From NCBI GenBank assembly GCA_016508695.1, contig VNKQ01000007.1, positions 1,550,001-1,614,000 on the forward strand: DNA of 64,000 nucleotides, in the 5' to 3' direction. Below are positions 1 through 11,000 of the stretch, in pieces. A program made the translations under genes and the position numbers. Every line of letters begins with the position of its first letter. Position 1 is the stretch's first letter. The notes under the pieces were generated by a model. It saw nothing but the letters and a program-made list of their open reading frames with translations, was not told where the DNA came from and made no database searches. The stretch is from Hyphodiscus hymeniophilus (Eukaryota; Ascomycota; Leotiomycetes; Helotiales; Hyphodiscaceae).

Positions 1-1130
1 CTAAATACTATAACGAACTCTTATATATATGCTATTTACCCTGTGACACTAAGAGAAAAGAGGGACCCTTAGATACTAAATACCTACCTAAACTAAAAGG
101 TAGTCCTAAGACTAGAAAAAGTAGAAATAAGACATAAGCTATAGCTCTAAAGCTTCTTAAAAGGTTACTAAAGAATCGATATTATTTATAAATAAATAAC
201 TTATTTATAAGTACTCGATTTCTTAAGCTATTAAAGAAGAGAGAGTATACTAGAATAAGTATATATAAAACGAATGCTAAAGTACTTAAAGAACTTATTT
301 TAATAAAAGTAAGTAATATAAACGATATAATACCTTAGAGAACTATTAAGTCTTTACTTATAAAAGATAAAATAGTTTATTAAACTATATAGAAAAATAA
401 TACTTATATACTAATAATATCTAATACCCTCTCTAGAAACGACTTAGTCTTACGACTAAAGAAGAGACTTAAAGAGATATCTAATAAAGTAAAAACCTCT
501 CGAATACCTTTCGGAAACTTAATACAAAAGAAATTAAATATATTAGTTCTTTTTAACGAGTATAATTACTAAATAAGAGTAGTAAATAAATATAATAATA
601 TAAGCTCCCGTAACACTAGTTTATAACAAATCCAAAGAGAAGGACACTAAGTATTAAAACACTACTTTTTACAAGTATTACTTATTAATTATTACTTTTT
701 AGTTTTATTAGGGAATAATAGTATTAACAAAGAAAATAAGAAAAGAGAAGTATTATTCTAGTTCCAAAAAGACTTTTAAAAATAATTAGCTAAGGCTCTT
801 TTATTCTATAGTTCTAAGGGTTAAATCACACTTAAAAGAAGAGTCTCTATTATATTAATAAGTAATAAAAGTCTCTCTACAAATTAATACTAAATAAGGA
901 AGTTATTAGTATATAAAAGATATATATATTATATAAGTATACGGATCGGGGACCGCTTACTAAAAAAGATTATATTAAGCCAAATTATAACTAATTCGGG
1001 CTAAGAAAATCGCAAAACTAATATAATTTATTACTATATATAATATAATATCGCAATTTATAAAATTTATTATTATTAGAATAGATTTCATTATATATAG
1101 TTATAAAGTTAAAAATCCCATTAAAATTCG
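1..1130 (+). mobile_element. RIP-decayed piggyBac-like (DDE_Tnp_1_7) transposase relic, left end outside window
   Basis: This tract is very AT-rich and has no long ORF. Reading the plus strand in the frame starting at 219 gives a recognisable transposase tail: FLKLLKKREY, then KTNAKVLKEL, NINDIIP, KNNTYILIISNT, then RIPFGN and NEYNY. The order matches the C-terminal half of fungal DDE_Tnp_1_7/piggyBac-type transposases (TNAGVxKEL, DIIPWGT, WKDN, FSTV, DYNHHMNxVD). Where the family has Trp there are TAG codons, for example right after DIIP at 336-338. TGG to TAG is the change expected from G-to-A RIP on this strand. The element continues past the left edge of the window; its right end lies somewhere near 1130, where base composition changes. 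Family assignment is by eye and moderately sure; the decay is plain. Confidence 0.6.
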
Positions 1131-1197
1131 ACTAAAATCCACTAATTCTATTAGCTAAAATCACTCGCTTATTCCCAAATTGGCCCGCGCACAGACT

Positions 1198-1228
1198 AGG
1201 CGCGCCTGGTGGCAGCTGAACGGATACC
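1198..1228 (-). repeat. diverged copy of the end of the 5055-5230 foldback element
   Basis: The 31 bp here match the reverse complement of 5049-5079 at 27 of 31 positions by my count, including the shared core CCTGGTGGCAGCT. It sits just inside normal-composition DNA, next to the AT-rich transposon relic. I see no convincing inverted partner nearby, so it is a solo end or a remnant. Confidence 0.5.
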
Positions 1229-1724
1229 GGGCCACCAATTATGGACGATCTGTTTTCGCGGGAAGTTCTCCTTATTTCGCGAAAACTCGTGTTCATAGTT
1301 ATATTACCCCCTTGACGCTGATGACTCGCCTTCAGGACTTGGTATATGTCAATTCTGACGAGGAGCGGCTTCTTCATACTTCCGACCCCATCATTAGGAA
1401 TCCACTCCATAAAAGCATCCTCATCCTCCTAAACCTTTCAATAGAATAGCAGGTGCATGACATAAAGCAGCCAGCATCAGATGCATTTTAGCCCATTTCA
1501 CCAAAGAAAATAGCCGTGCTAAACTGTAAGCACACGCACACTCGTAAATTCGTAATGGAAGACCAATCAGATCAACCCCTCGTAAGCTCAACCAACCGGA
1601 AATGGGAGTATTGCGACTACAGTAAAACAGAGCAGATAGGTTGAGGCAGATCGGAGCCTCAACAAGTAAGCTGCTCCAATCACACACTACCCCAAAAATG
1701 TAATTACCCCTGAAACACGTACAT

Positions 1725-1735
1725 AGCTACCTAGG
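1725..1735. repeat. CTACCTAGGTA motif, copy 1
   Basis: This is one of three exact copies of an 11-mer with the palindromic core TACCTAGGTA. All three lie between genes. It is followed at once by a second AGGTA. Confidence 0.6.
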
Positions 1736-1884
1736 TAAGGTAAGCGCCTAGCTCCCAGCGACTACCCCGCTCGCTAAGAAAAGCCCTTCTCATGACGTCG
1801 AGCACAACCAATGTCTCAATACTCACCTACAAATGCTATCAGATCAAATAGACGACTCTTATAATCAAACATCCAATCAAACTA

Positions 1885-2029
1885 GGTGGTGTGGTGTAAT
1901 GGTAGCACGTGACGTTGTGGATTTCTACAAAGAAACACCATGCAATTACCGTTTCAATCGTACGACTCCTACCAACCTATAACTGCTGCCCACTAATAAT
2001 ATTAGTGGGTTCGATTCCCAGCACCGCCA
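1885..2029 (+). tRNA. tRNA-His(GTG)-like gene, interrupted or pseudogene
   Basis: The ends form a 7-bp acceptor stem, GGTGGTG (1885-1891) with CACCGCC (2022-2028), with discriminator A2029. A D-arm follows: stem GTGT (1894-1897) with GCAC (1905-1908) around AATGGTA. The A box TGGTGTAATGG and the B box GGTTCGATTCC are both intact. The 5' anticodon stem TGACG (1910-1914) is followed by loop TTGTGGA, which places anticodon GTG (His) at 1917-1919. The mature tRNA would be about 72 nt, so about 73 nt are extra. I cannot find the 3' anticodon strand (CGTCA) at the expected place. A 9-bp hairpin with arms CCCACTAAT and ATTAGTGGG occupies 1989-2009, and T-stem pair 2005-2021 is G-G. It is either a tRNA with a long intron I cannot resolve or a tRNA broken by an insertion. 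Confidence 0.45.
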
Positions 2030-2394
2030 GAGACGATTCTCTGGATTGAAAGTCATGGTGGTTCAATTCCATCTACTCATCAATACTCTTCTTTTCACAA
2101 ATTCTTTTTTGGACATTCTGACTTTTTGGGTGGTGGGAATGATTCTGCTCGCTTGACACATGGATTCTCCACCGACGACTCTCCACTTGGAGGTAAAAGA
2201 AGATGAGGTAGGTGAAAGAAATTGAGATGAGGATAGTTGAGGTAAGAAGAGATGGGTTGGGATGGAAAATGGGATAAGTTCATGGGAAGCAATGAGTTTG
2301 TTGAATGAAGAATGGTGGCATACTCATCCCATTACACGTACTCCATCAAAAATCAAGAAAGAAGTGGCTCGCTAACCCTGAAACCCCAGCAAAA
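2030..2394. other. intergenic, 3' flank of kinesin gene
   Basis: I see no gene. A purine-rich plus strand near 2190-2270 is probably 3' untranslated sequence of the minus-strand kinesin. Confidence 0.4.
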
Positions 2395-4897
2395 TTAAAG
2401 CAGTTCTCCCTCGTCCATCAAATCCCACTTCTGACTCATAAACTTCTTGACCTTCTTCACCGGACTTCCACCAACTGATGTGATGGGACCATTACTAACT
2501 CTCAAATTCTCCATTTCCCGTCCCACACCTTTCAATTCCCTTAGAGGTCCGCCACTCGTCTTACTGGGGCTTCTAGACTGGAGATCTCGTCTTAACATCG
2601 TGACCTCCCTCCTCAATCTCTCATTTTCAGACTCAAGATCTTCGTTCACCTCCAGGTTCTCCTTATCTTCGTCTTCCGCAATATCTATAGTTCGCGTCAG
2701 GATCTCGAGTTTCTTGTCTATATGCTCATCACTGCGGTCCGCTTCAGCAGCCCATGTAGCCTTCCATCTTTGCATTTCTTGCTGAAGCTTCGTCTCCATA
2801 TCCATAAAACATTCCTCGCGGACTTCGGCTTCTTTTTCGAGAAGGCGCTCTTCGACCTCTACTCTAGCAGTCTCGAGATGAGCTTCGACTTCCAGTCTTC
2901 TTTGTTGCTCTCTAAGAAGCTCGAGTCTCAAGCCATCAATCTCCTCGCTCATCCGTGCAATCTCTAAGGCAGCAATTTCCATGGTCTCTCGCTCAGTGTC
3001 TGACGGAGTTGATCTGCCGGTCCCGAGCGGTCTCATGGAGAAGTAGTTAGAGCTGGCGGACTGTGCAAGTATCGTTGATGTTACGGAAGGGATACGTGGA
3101 ATTGTTACCTCACGAGCAAGTGCCGAGTAGCGGAGTATTTGAGATGTGGCATTGAAGTCTCCCAAAGGGTCCGCTGTGACAATCATAATAGCCTTTTGTG
3201 GATTGCGCTGGGTGCAAGGATTGTAATGATGACCAACATGGTGGGAGGAAGTGGGTGGAACAGTTGATGATGATGATGGAAAAGAATTCGAGAAGAGAAG
3301 CTCCGTGAGCTTACATTGGCGGAATGGGACAAGGTTGGGCTGGGAATCAGTTAGCATGTCAAGTCGGGTCTGTATCAAGAACATACCTTGGATGAAGAAG
3401 CAAGATCCGATTGCATCTGCAAGCATTGTCCCAGATACATCAGACTCTCATTGATCTTCCCTGCCTCCGCTAAGGTCTGTCCTTGAGTCTTCGCATCTCG
3501 CGCTCTCTCACTGCCCGCCAAATCCACAACGGTCAGAGTACTTCCCCCCCATTTCCCAGCGAGTCCACCATCACGTCGACTTCGTTGTCTCTTCTTAACC
3601 TCGACGCAAAAAAAGCCGTGAGACCTCGAAGACACACTATTTGACCCTGTGCCCGCAACACGGCGTTCATGAAGTCCAGCTTCCAGAACCATCAACGCCT
3701 CCTTCATGTTCCCACAAATTATCTTTCTCAGTCCAGCAACAACTTTTCGATCCGGCGACATTTCGGTAGGCTTGAAGAGCAATGGCCGTCTGCGAATGTC
3801 CCTAGTGGATTTGCCTTGAATAGCTGGCGTTAAGAGATCGAAAATGCGGTCATTGTAGACTTCGTACATTGAGATCAAAATGGCGTACTCGGCGCGAGGG
3901 TCTGAATCTAGTGTTAGGTTGTTGATGTCAGGTAATTGAGGGATCGTGGATGGTCGTTGGAGGAAGTTGCGGCGCGGGGTAGGTGCTGGTGTGTAAGATT
4001 CGCCCTTGAAAGGATATTTAGTAGTGTATTTTCTGGTATGAGCAGCAGTGCTGCGCATGAAAGATGGGATGTAGCAAATAGCTTCAACAGAAGAGCTTGC
4101 CATCGAAACTATCGATTGATCTTGTGCGAGTATACTTTCATCTGCAGGAACTATGCGGATACTCTTAGGGCTGCCCCCGCTAGGGTGTGCTCCTGGTAAA
4201 GAAGGATAAAGATTGTAGGAGGTTGGATGGGATGTAAAAGAGGGTATTCGTACTACCATCGGTGTTGGAGCTCGTGAGCTTGCTCGAGATGGGGCTGGAT
4301 CTCCGTACATAGTGTCGAGGAACATTTGGGCGCTCATGACTTGTGCTTCAGAGGGATCAGAGGCTGCAACTGTAGCATGTAGAGAAGCAGTTGTAGAGGG
4401 ATCCAGAATGTTTGTCGAGATGGAGCGGAATAGGACATCGAGGGCAAGTTGTGTCAAACCACGAGTTGAGCGTGACCCGAGGATTGTGTGTGTCTTTTAC
4501 CGTCAGCATCTCTCCTCATTCCACTACGGAGGTGAACACCCACCTTTCCAGACCCAGTGACACCCAGTGTAGCAAGCAGTCCATCTCGTCCATCGCCACC
4601 TAATGGTCCTAGAACACCTTCCACCAAAGCCAACACGCCAGTTCCCTCAAACAAAGCTAACTGATCGGCATCCTCCTCAAATACTTTCGTGAAAGCAAAT
4701 TTTTCCACTGCGCGCCGTCTGTTATCATTCGGAGGATTCAATGTGATGTGTGTCGGCAAATCATCATCATTTGCGTCTTCGACTGTGATGAAGCGCTCGT
4801 TCGCGAGGGTAGGGTATAGCTGATTTGGGGTCGGAGCAGGTCGTAATCGCAGGTATACTTGAAAAAGAGCTGATTGAGACTTCTGCGGAGGGTCCAT
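2395..4897 (-). CDS. kinesin motor protein, kinesin-6-like
   Basis: Three exons, 4544-4897, 3387-4493 and 2395-3339, join in frame to 801 residues, with introns of 50 and 47 nt and good donors and branch sites. The first intron sits inside the P-loop; splicing restores GVTGSGKTHTILG, the ATP-binding site. Then come ISMYEVYNDRIFDLL, switch I (NSVSSRSH), switch II (VDLAGSER), NESLMYLGQCL and VPFRQCKLTELL. A long, low-complexity insertion of about 90 residues lies between the P-loop and the IFDLL strand, as in kinesin-6 (KIF20/Klp9) motors; that subfamily call is inference. The C-terminal third is coiled coil (MSEEIDGLRLELLREQQRR onward), then basic and Ser-rich. Such motors act on spindle midzone microtubules. 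No full-length continuous ORF exists, so an unspliced reading would look broken. Confidence 0.88.
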
Positions 4898-5674
4898 GTC
4901 GACTGTCTCGTGATTGTGGTAGATTGATGATGCAAGTGCTTAAGGTCCACAGAGATACAGAGTTTCTTGTTGACTTTCAAACCGGTTGCCGGGCCAGTTG
5001 AATCTAGCGTGTATTGCCTAATCAGGCTTAGATAAAAGGTAGGGCCATAGTATCCGTTGAGCTGCCACCAGGAACGCCTTTTACGTTTTAGCTAATTCTG
5101 GGCTTTTCTGGGCCGTGCACGAATTAAGCGATGTCTTCTGACCAATCAATCTGTCACCTTACGCTCGTTTAACCAAATATACACTACATTTAGGGGCCTC
5201 GTAAAAGGCGTTCCTGGTGGCAGCTCTACGAATAAGTGCGACTAAGCGCGATTAGCCCAGAGAGTATTCAAGGTTTATTGCCCCTGTTGATAGTCCAATA
5301 AATCTTCAAGGACCTTAGGTAATAGATAGGCTTATTATTCGTTCTCTTGCGCTAGCTTTATCTCTGAACCTCCTTTCTTTGTGACCTCTGGACAGCCAAA
5401 ATGTTTTCAAAATCGTCTGACATCTTCACTCTCAAACTGTAACATGATGGGCCCCTCGTAATTGTATTCTCATCTACTCCTCTGATGCGGTCAAATTATA
5501 ATTGCCATCAAAATCATTCACATCAATCCGTATACTCTTAAATGCCTGCCAGACTATGCTCGTAAAGTCGTACCAGCCACTGTCCATATGCAAGTTGCCC
5601 GCTATCCTTCAAACCTCATGCATGCTCACTTAACGCCGACGTTGCCCATTCTTTGCTACCGGATCCCAAAGCTC
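4898..5674. other. intergenic with foldback element
   Basis: This is the gap between the kinesin start and the 3' end of the TBC gene. Apart from the 176-bp element at 5055-5230 I see nothing coding. Confidence 0.5.
5055..5230. mobile_element. MITE-like foldback element with 31-bp terminal inverted repeats
   Basis: The left arm 5055-5085 and the right arm 5200-5230 are inverted copies matching at 30 of 31 positions; they share GAGCTGCCACCAGGAACGCC. The 114-bp centre has no ORF. The size, lack of coding and near-perfect arms fit a non-autonomous DNA transposon (MITE). I could not settle the target-site duplication: the flanks TATC and AATA do not match. A diverged single end of the same family is at 1198-1228, which shows it is dispersed. 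The similarity to that copy begins about 6 bp outside the inverted-repeat arm, so the true boundary may lie slightly outside the limits given. Confidence 0.75.
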
Positions 5675-8098
5675 TCACCTATCAACCTTTCTCTCCTTCC
5701 TCCTCGTGAATACTGTACCCTTTCTCCTCACCACGACAGGTTCCCCATTAGCTCTAGCCCTCTCATCGGCATACCCTCTCCGCCTCTCCTCCCTTCTCTG
5801 CTCAATGGTGCCCTGACTCAGATTTGCAAATTTCTTGAAGCAAGTTTCCAAGACAACATTACAGTCCAGCATCCGTCTCGGAATAGTCTGCACCACCTGA
5901 AAGATCTCCATAGGGTCATTGACAGCCTTGATTTCCTGCTCCCCAAGTTTGAAAATTGTAAGCGCGATCCGGAACAGAGTTTTTGAACCTTCGTAGAAAA
6001 AGGAATCCCAGACTCGGAGTACAGTTTCGATCGGTAGGGTACCGATGAAACAGGACATGAACCATGCCGTGGTGCAGAGGGTGATGGGAGGTAGACGCAT
6101 GGATTTCGAGGGGTCGATTGTGGATCCGTCTAACTCACCGGCAATTTTAGTCCAGACTGAGGGCATGGATTCTTTGATGCTTGTCATTAGGACACCAAGG
6201 TCGACGTTTGCACCCTCGAGGTTCACTTCGTGTGTCCCTGGTAGGTAGACGCGGGTGATGATATTGAGCATCCAAAAGCTCTTCTCTTCGTTCATGAACA
6301 ACAGTAGGAGACCGGCCAGAAAGTTCAAAGACTGGCAGTAGCCAATCTTGGGATTGTAGATGGAGAATGCGTGTAGAACTCGGCGAAGAGATTGGAGGAG
6401 GGGCGTTTCAGGCTCGGGAATCTGGCTATCTCTACCTGAGTCGGGAGGCCGGTCTGGCTTGAACTTGATGTTGTCTGGAAATGTACGATTTAGATCTCGC
6501 TCAATTATCTCGTTATCCGTTTCAGTTACTTCCCCCATACTAGCTTGCCGCAGTAGCTCGGTGTAAACGCCAGGTTGTTTTGCGATCATGGATGGACCTC
6601 CCGCGTAGTAGAACCATGCTTCACCACGCCAATCTGGAGGTATACCTTTCCGAACAAAGCGCTTAACCTTCACTGATTTTGGAGGGAAGCGTGTTGGTCG
6701 ATCCGTGATGAGGCCACTCTCTTTTAGCAAAATTACCCACTTCTTCCGTCGCCGTGTAAGGTATTCTGTATATGGTCCATTCCATGCTTCGTACTGAGCC
6801 ACCGAAACATATTGTGTCTTCTTCCGGAACCCATATCGATCGCGTGTTGCATCAAAGGGAGCTGTACTCGGCCGCGTTACAGGCCGACTGCTCGAGTCCT
6901 TCTGCGCAAAATACTGATCATGAACCTCTAGCGCACCATCCATGCTGCTAGGTGTATCATACGGGCTTGGCGTATTCAGTCCACTATTTCGAAAAATCGC
7001 AGCCGAATCTCGGATGATCACATTCGCAGGTGGAGCCAAGGCATCATTCATAGCCTCCGACAGCCTCGACACCCTACGCTGCTCTGAATTTGCTGTCGCG
7101 GGTCTCGTCCCTGCATTGTCCTCTACTCCAGAATCTTGGAACCCGTTTTCATACATTCCTAAGAAGTCATCAACACTCATGCCCTCGTCTCTTCCGAACA
7201 CTGATGTGCGAGAACTGCTTTTCGTTAAGACACTACTTCTCTCTGTCCCACTCGTTCCCACAAAGCTTGAATTCGTAGTTAAAGCTGACCTAAAGCTTGC
7301 CCTCACTTCCTCGCTGTCGAATCCTGTAGGGCGTTGTATGGGGTCTCGTCGATGGGAAGAGTAATTGCTGTTCGGCCTACTAAATGCTCTACTCGATCTG
7401 TATCCAGAATTATTCAGATTCCTTTGCCTCGAATATATCGACTCTGCAGCATGATAGTCAGGGATTGAGGTAGAAGTTCGCAGAGGCAGGGCAGCATAGT
7501 TCGTAATTGATTGCGAGGAAGACGTCGAGAGTCCTCTGTCTCGCGTCTCGGATAGCTGTGTAGGTGGTTGCTCTTCGTCATGAGCCTGCAGTGGGAATGT
7601 GGCGGCAGAGTGTATGAGTGGCTTTGGTGAATCGTTTCGACGTCTTAAGCTTGGTTGGCGAGGTCGAGAGAAGTTCTCTACTGGGAAATCTGAAGGCTCC
7701 CGTCCATCAGATGAATGTGATCTGTACCCATTGTTCAGAGCCCGTAGTCTTGAGGCTTCGGATGGTTTCTTGGGCAAAATGTGTTGGCTGTGTGGAGGAG
7801 AGACGAAGGATCGGAGGTCATTGGGGACGTGATGGGAGGTGTACGGTCGATGAGGAGGCGAAGTTCGGTTCGACAAAGAGGATTTCCGAGTAGGTAGATG
7901 TATGTGAGGCGTATTTGGCGAGACAGGAGGCGATGGGCTAAGTATATCATCCGTAATCGAGGGTGGATTTTCTCTCGATGGATAAAGACTGAACTTCATA
8001 CTCCTCTGTCTCTTGAAGAGACCTGCGGCTTGTGATTCTGGCATCTCATCCCCATTGACCCCATTCGCCATGTTCATTGTCCCTCTTAGACTCCTCAA
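5675..8098 (-). CDS. TBC-domain Rab GTPase-activating protein
   Basis: A single uninterrupted ORF of 807 residues. The N-terminal 420 or so residues are Ser/Pro/Arg-rich and look disordered. From about residue 440 comes a TBC domain: KGIPPDWRGEAWFYYAGG, then IERDLNRTFPDN, which carries the catalytic Arg of the IxxDxxR finger, and IGYCQSLNFLAG, which carries the Gln of the YxQ finger. Both catalytic fingers are present, so it should be an active Rab-GAP acting on vesicle-traffic GTPases. LRVWDSFFYEGSKTLFRIAL is the usual C-terminal helix set. Its Rab partner cannot be read from the sequence. A second Met (MNMANG) lies 7 residues in, and an upstream exon cannot be excluded. Confidence 0.92.
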   Translation of the reverse strand: MRSLRGTMNMANGVNGDEMPESQAAGLFKRQRSMKFSLYPSRENPPSITDDILSPSPPVSPNTPHIHLPTRKSSLSNRTSPPHRPYTSHHVPNDLRSFVSPPHSQHILPKKPSEASRLRALNNGYRSHSSDGREPSDFPVENFSRPRQPSLRRRNDSPKPLIHSAATFPLQAHDEEQPPTQLSETRDRGLSTSSSQSITNYAALPLRTSTSIPDYHAAESIYSRQRNLNNSGYRSSRAFSRPNSNYSSHRRDPIQRPTGFDSEEVRASFRSALTTNSSFVGTSGTERSSVLTKSSSRTSVFGRDEGMSVDDFLGMYENGFQDSGVEDNAGTRPATANSEQRRVSRLSEAMNDALAPPANVIIRDSAAIFRNSGLNTPSPYDTPSSMDGALEVHDQYFAQKDSSSRPVTRPSTAPFDATRDRYGFRKKTQYVSVAQYEAWNGPYTEYLTRRRKKWVILLKESGLITDRPTRFPPKSVKVKRFVRKGIPPDWRGEAWFYYAGGPSMIAKQPGVYTELLRQASMGEVTETDNEIIERDLNRTFPDNIKFKPDRPPDSGRDSQIPEPETPLLQSLRRVLHAFSIYNPKIGYCQSLNFLAGLLLLFMNEEKSFWMLNIITRVYLPGTHEVNLEGANVDLGVLMTSIKESMPSVWTKIAGELDGSTIDPSKSMRLPPITLCTTAWFMSCFIGTLPIETVLRVWDSFFYEGSKTLFRIALTIFKLGEQEIKAVNDPMEIFQVVQTIPRRMLDCNVVLETCFKKFANLSQGTIEQRREERRRGYADERARANGEPVVVRRKGTVFTRRKERKVDR

Positions 8099-11000
8099 CG
8101 ACCACCACTCCAGGTTTGAAACCTAGCCACCTTGATTGAGGTACGCTCGTCCGTTTTGCACATTAGCTCTGAGAATGGTACCCAAACTGCGCCTTTGCTC
8201 GACGTTCGTGGCGATACCGCTTTGTGAATTCCCATGGACAGACCAGAAGCCCAATTGGCGGGTGGCTGTGTTAGGAGGAAGTTGTGATGTTTCGAGGTTT
8301 TGTGTTGGTACTAGTGTTGTGTCGAAGTAAAAGTTTCGCGACGATGTGGACCGAGCTGAAGCTTGGGGGTGAGCCAATCTTATTTTACAGTACTGTACGT
8401 ACGGATGCTCGGACGATAAACAAGACGTGATACAGATCCAATATCTCTGTGCTCCACATCCGGACAATCATGACTTTATCCTGCTGATGGGCTCAGGAGG
8501 ATACTTTTTGAACAACGAGGGGTGTGGTGCAGTTGATTTCTTTTTGGCTGATTGGTTTCGGACAGACGACATCATTACTACTAGTATCTTGTAGCTAGGT
8601 ACCATGAAGAATTAGGTACGCTTTCAGGGGATTGGATAGCGCGTCTTGGGCAATGATCGTCAGATCTGCCGCGGTTATGTGGAAGTACGGAGTAAGATGA
8701 GGGACCGGGGTTACTGTAATAATACTGTGGCTAGTGGCTACTGTACTGATAAAAGGACGAAGCTGAGGCTCAATCGGCCGTGGACGTCAACATGATTGTC
8801 ACGATTCTTTTGCTTGCTGTCTTGGAGGTATGGGGCGTTGGGCAAGCTGGTTCAAAGACCTCAATTGACTCCGTTGCATCATCTCATGTTCAGCGACATA
8901 GTGTAGATAGCGCCTCCAACCATTTATGTTTGAGCTATCCCTAAGAAAGACTGCCGCGCTCCGAAAGTAAATGCTCCTCCAAGTCAAGGAGGTAGTGAAC
9001 AAGTGGGCTTCAGATTTACGACAATGAGAGTTGGATTCGTTCGGAACATCTCCATCGTTTCTTTGGCACAGCATCCATGTCTTCCGGTCTTCCAATGCTA
9101 GAGATTTCGAGACTAGGTCAATCCAGAGGGCGGAGTAGAAAGATGTGAGAAAACTTCTCGCGCGTGAAAGGAGGTGTGTCTGAAGCTGTTGGGGTTGTTG
9201 AAAAGGTTGACAACCCCATTCTCCCAAGTGAAGAATTGTGTTATCACCTGCTCGAAAACACCACAGAACAGACGAGGCTTTCTGATAGAGAGCTCTCTGG
9301 CATCCGCGGAAACACTTCTAGTCGCTACGTTCCCCAATCACGCCGAGTGTTTTTTTTTTTTTTTTTTTTTTGGAAGCGGCACTCTCTGCGGAATTTATCG
9401 CCATAATGAGTTTATCAGGCTGGCTTCGTTGTCCTTACGATACAGTCGCAGGCGTCTTCCAGGCTGTTGTCCCAACAGTCTACCGAATGTCGATCCCATC
9501 CAATCGCTGACAATACTACCTAATGAGCTACGTCCGGATGGTTCTTGGTGTGAGAAAATCGTGGTCGAGAGGTCTGTCCATCAAAATCTGTTCTTAAATA
9601 CTGGTCGAAAGCCTCAAGCACTGGCTGTACACTTCGGCTCTGCAACGCCAGCGCTTTCATGTTATTCGAGAAAGGATCTGATGATGGAGCTACTTTTCTC
9701 CATCTTCTCGTGTATGGTTCCACCAGAACGGACGATATTGTGACAAAGAAGATCGATAAATACAATAAGGTTATCATTGTTAAGTCAGCCAAGGGCTAAT
9801 TATTACTCTATCACTTGAATAGAGGCGGGAGAATAGGACCGCTATGTAGTGATCGGGAACATAATCGATGGCTGCGACAAGTATGATGCTCGGCGAACGG
9901 ATCACTGCCCATGTTTGATTACAAAGGAACGCCAGCTAGGTAGCTCTGAAAGTTTCTAGTATCAGAGATGCCAGAGTGCCATGGCTGCTTGCTATCACGG
10001 CCTACCATGCCATTGACATGAACTCGAAAACATGCCTTGCAAGGGCCGGTGCAGGGGAGGTTCTTGGGGAGATCAGCGACTTCATTCGCTTCTCTATTAA
10101 CATATCTGCGCGCTGTCTCCAGGGTTCTTTCTATCAAAGCCTGATTCTAAACCGTCCTCCTGCTAATTTTTGCCCCTCAATATCGGCAACGCACTGCACG
10201 ATTCGTGCTAGCAGGATAAGGACAACGTCGGATGCCGCTTTCAATTCTCTTGAACTCAGCCCTGTCCTAGACATGGTTCAGTCTATGTATTGACATACAT
10301 ATCCTACGAAATCATTTTTTTAGGTCCCTACTAATTGAGTTAGCACTCGTTGCCCGTGGCCGCACAGAAAATCCCGCTTTTGGCGGTCCCTCAACAAGGC
10401 CTGGTGACTACATGTAAGCTGTCCAGCATGATGCCTATAAAACCTAGGCTCTAGAGACCGTCAGCACATTCTCGCGCTTGAATCTTCAGGAACGGCATAG
10501 AGGTCTTTACTTTTTCTTTTGTGCTGTGTGTACCAGGGGCCAGGAAGCGAGGTGCGAAAAATACACGAAAATAATAGGGCTCTTTCCAGTGAAGGATGGG
10601 CTGATGGAGCGCGGCTTGTGACAATTATAGACTTGTAGACTAGCTCCGCGAAGATAGTCAGCTTGGCAGAATTGAAAATCAAAGAAGCAAAGCGACAAAG
10701 GCTCTAATCTTTATTTATGGTGATTCTAGCAGTCGCAGTGCCGAGCAAGTTTGGGACAGGTAAAACGATGGAGACGAATTCAACGAAAATGAACGATGTA
10801 AGCATGACATGATGGGGGACGTACCAGTGCCAGTTTGCTGGTAATGCTTTGAATAGAACAAGAGGGAACATGTACCAGTCGGTGCAGCTCTGAGTGATGA
10901 AGGCATGCAATGTTGTGAGAGATGTGTACGATATGTACTGTACGTGATGACGATATTACAATTTGCGCACCTATATTCTAGACACCGCATGAGTGTCACG

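Larger units (their letters stand above)
1131..1884. other. intergenic, no supported gene
   Basis: Base composition returns to normal at about 1170. Short ORFs on both strands here have no recognisable domain and no splice partners. The stretch holds a 31-bp copy of the end of the foldback element found at 5055-5230 and one CTACCTAGGTA motif, both listed separately. Confidence 0.5.

Noticed and set aside
9174..9743. Plus-strand ORF of 189 codons
   Set aside because: It runs through the 22-T homopolymer (giving a poly-Phe run), has no domain, and overlaps another open frame on the minus strand.
10704..10910. Minus-strand ORF with hydrophobic segments, resembling a piece of a membrane protein
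   Set aside because: Only 68 codons, no upstream exon could be joined, and the likeness to known families is too vague.
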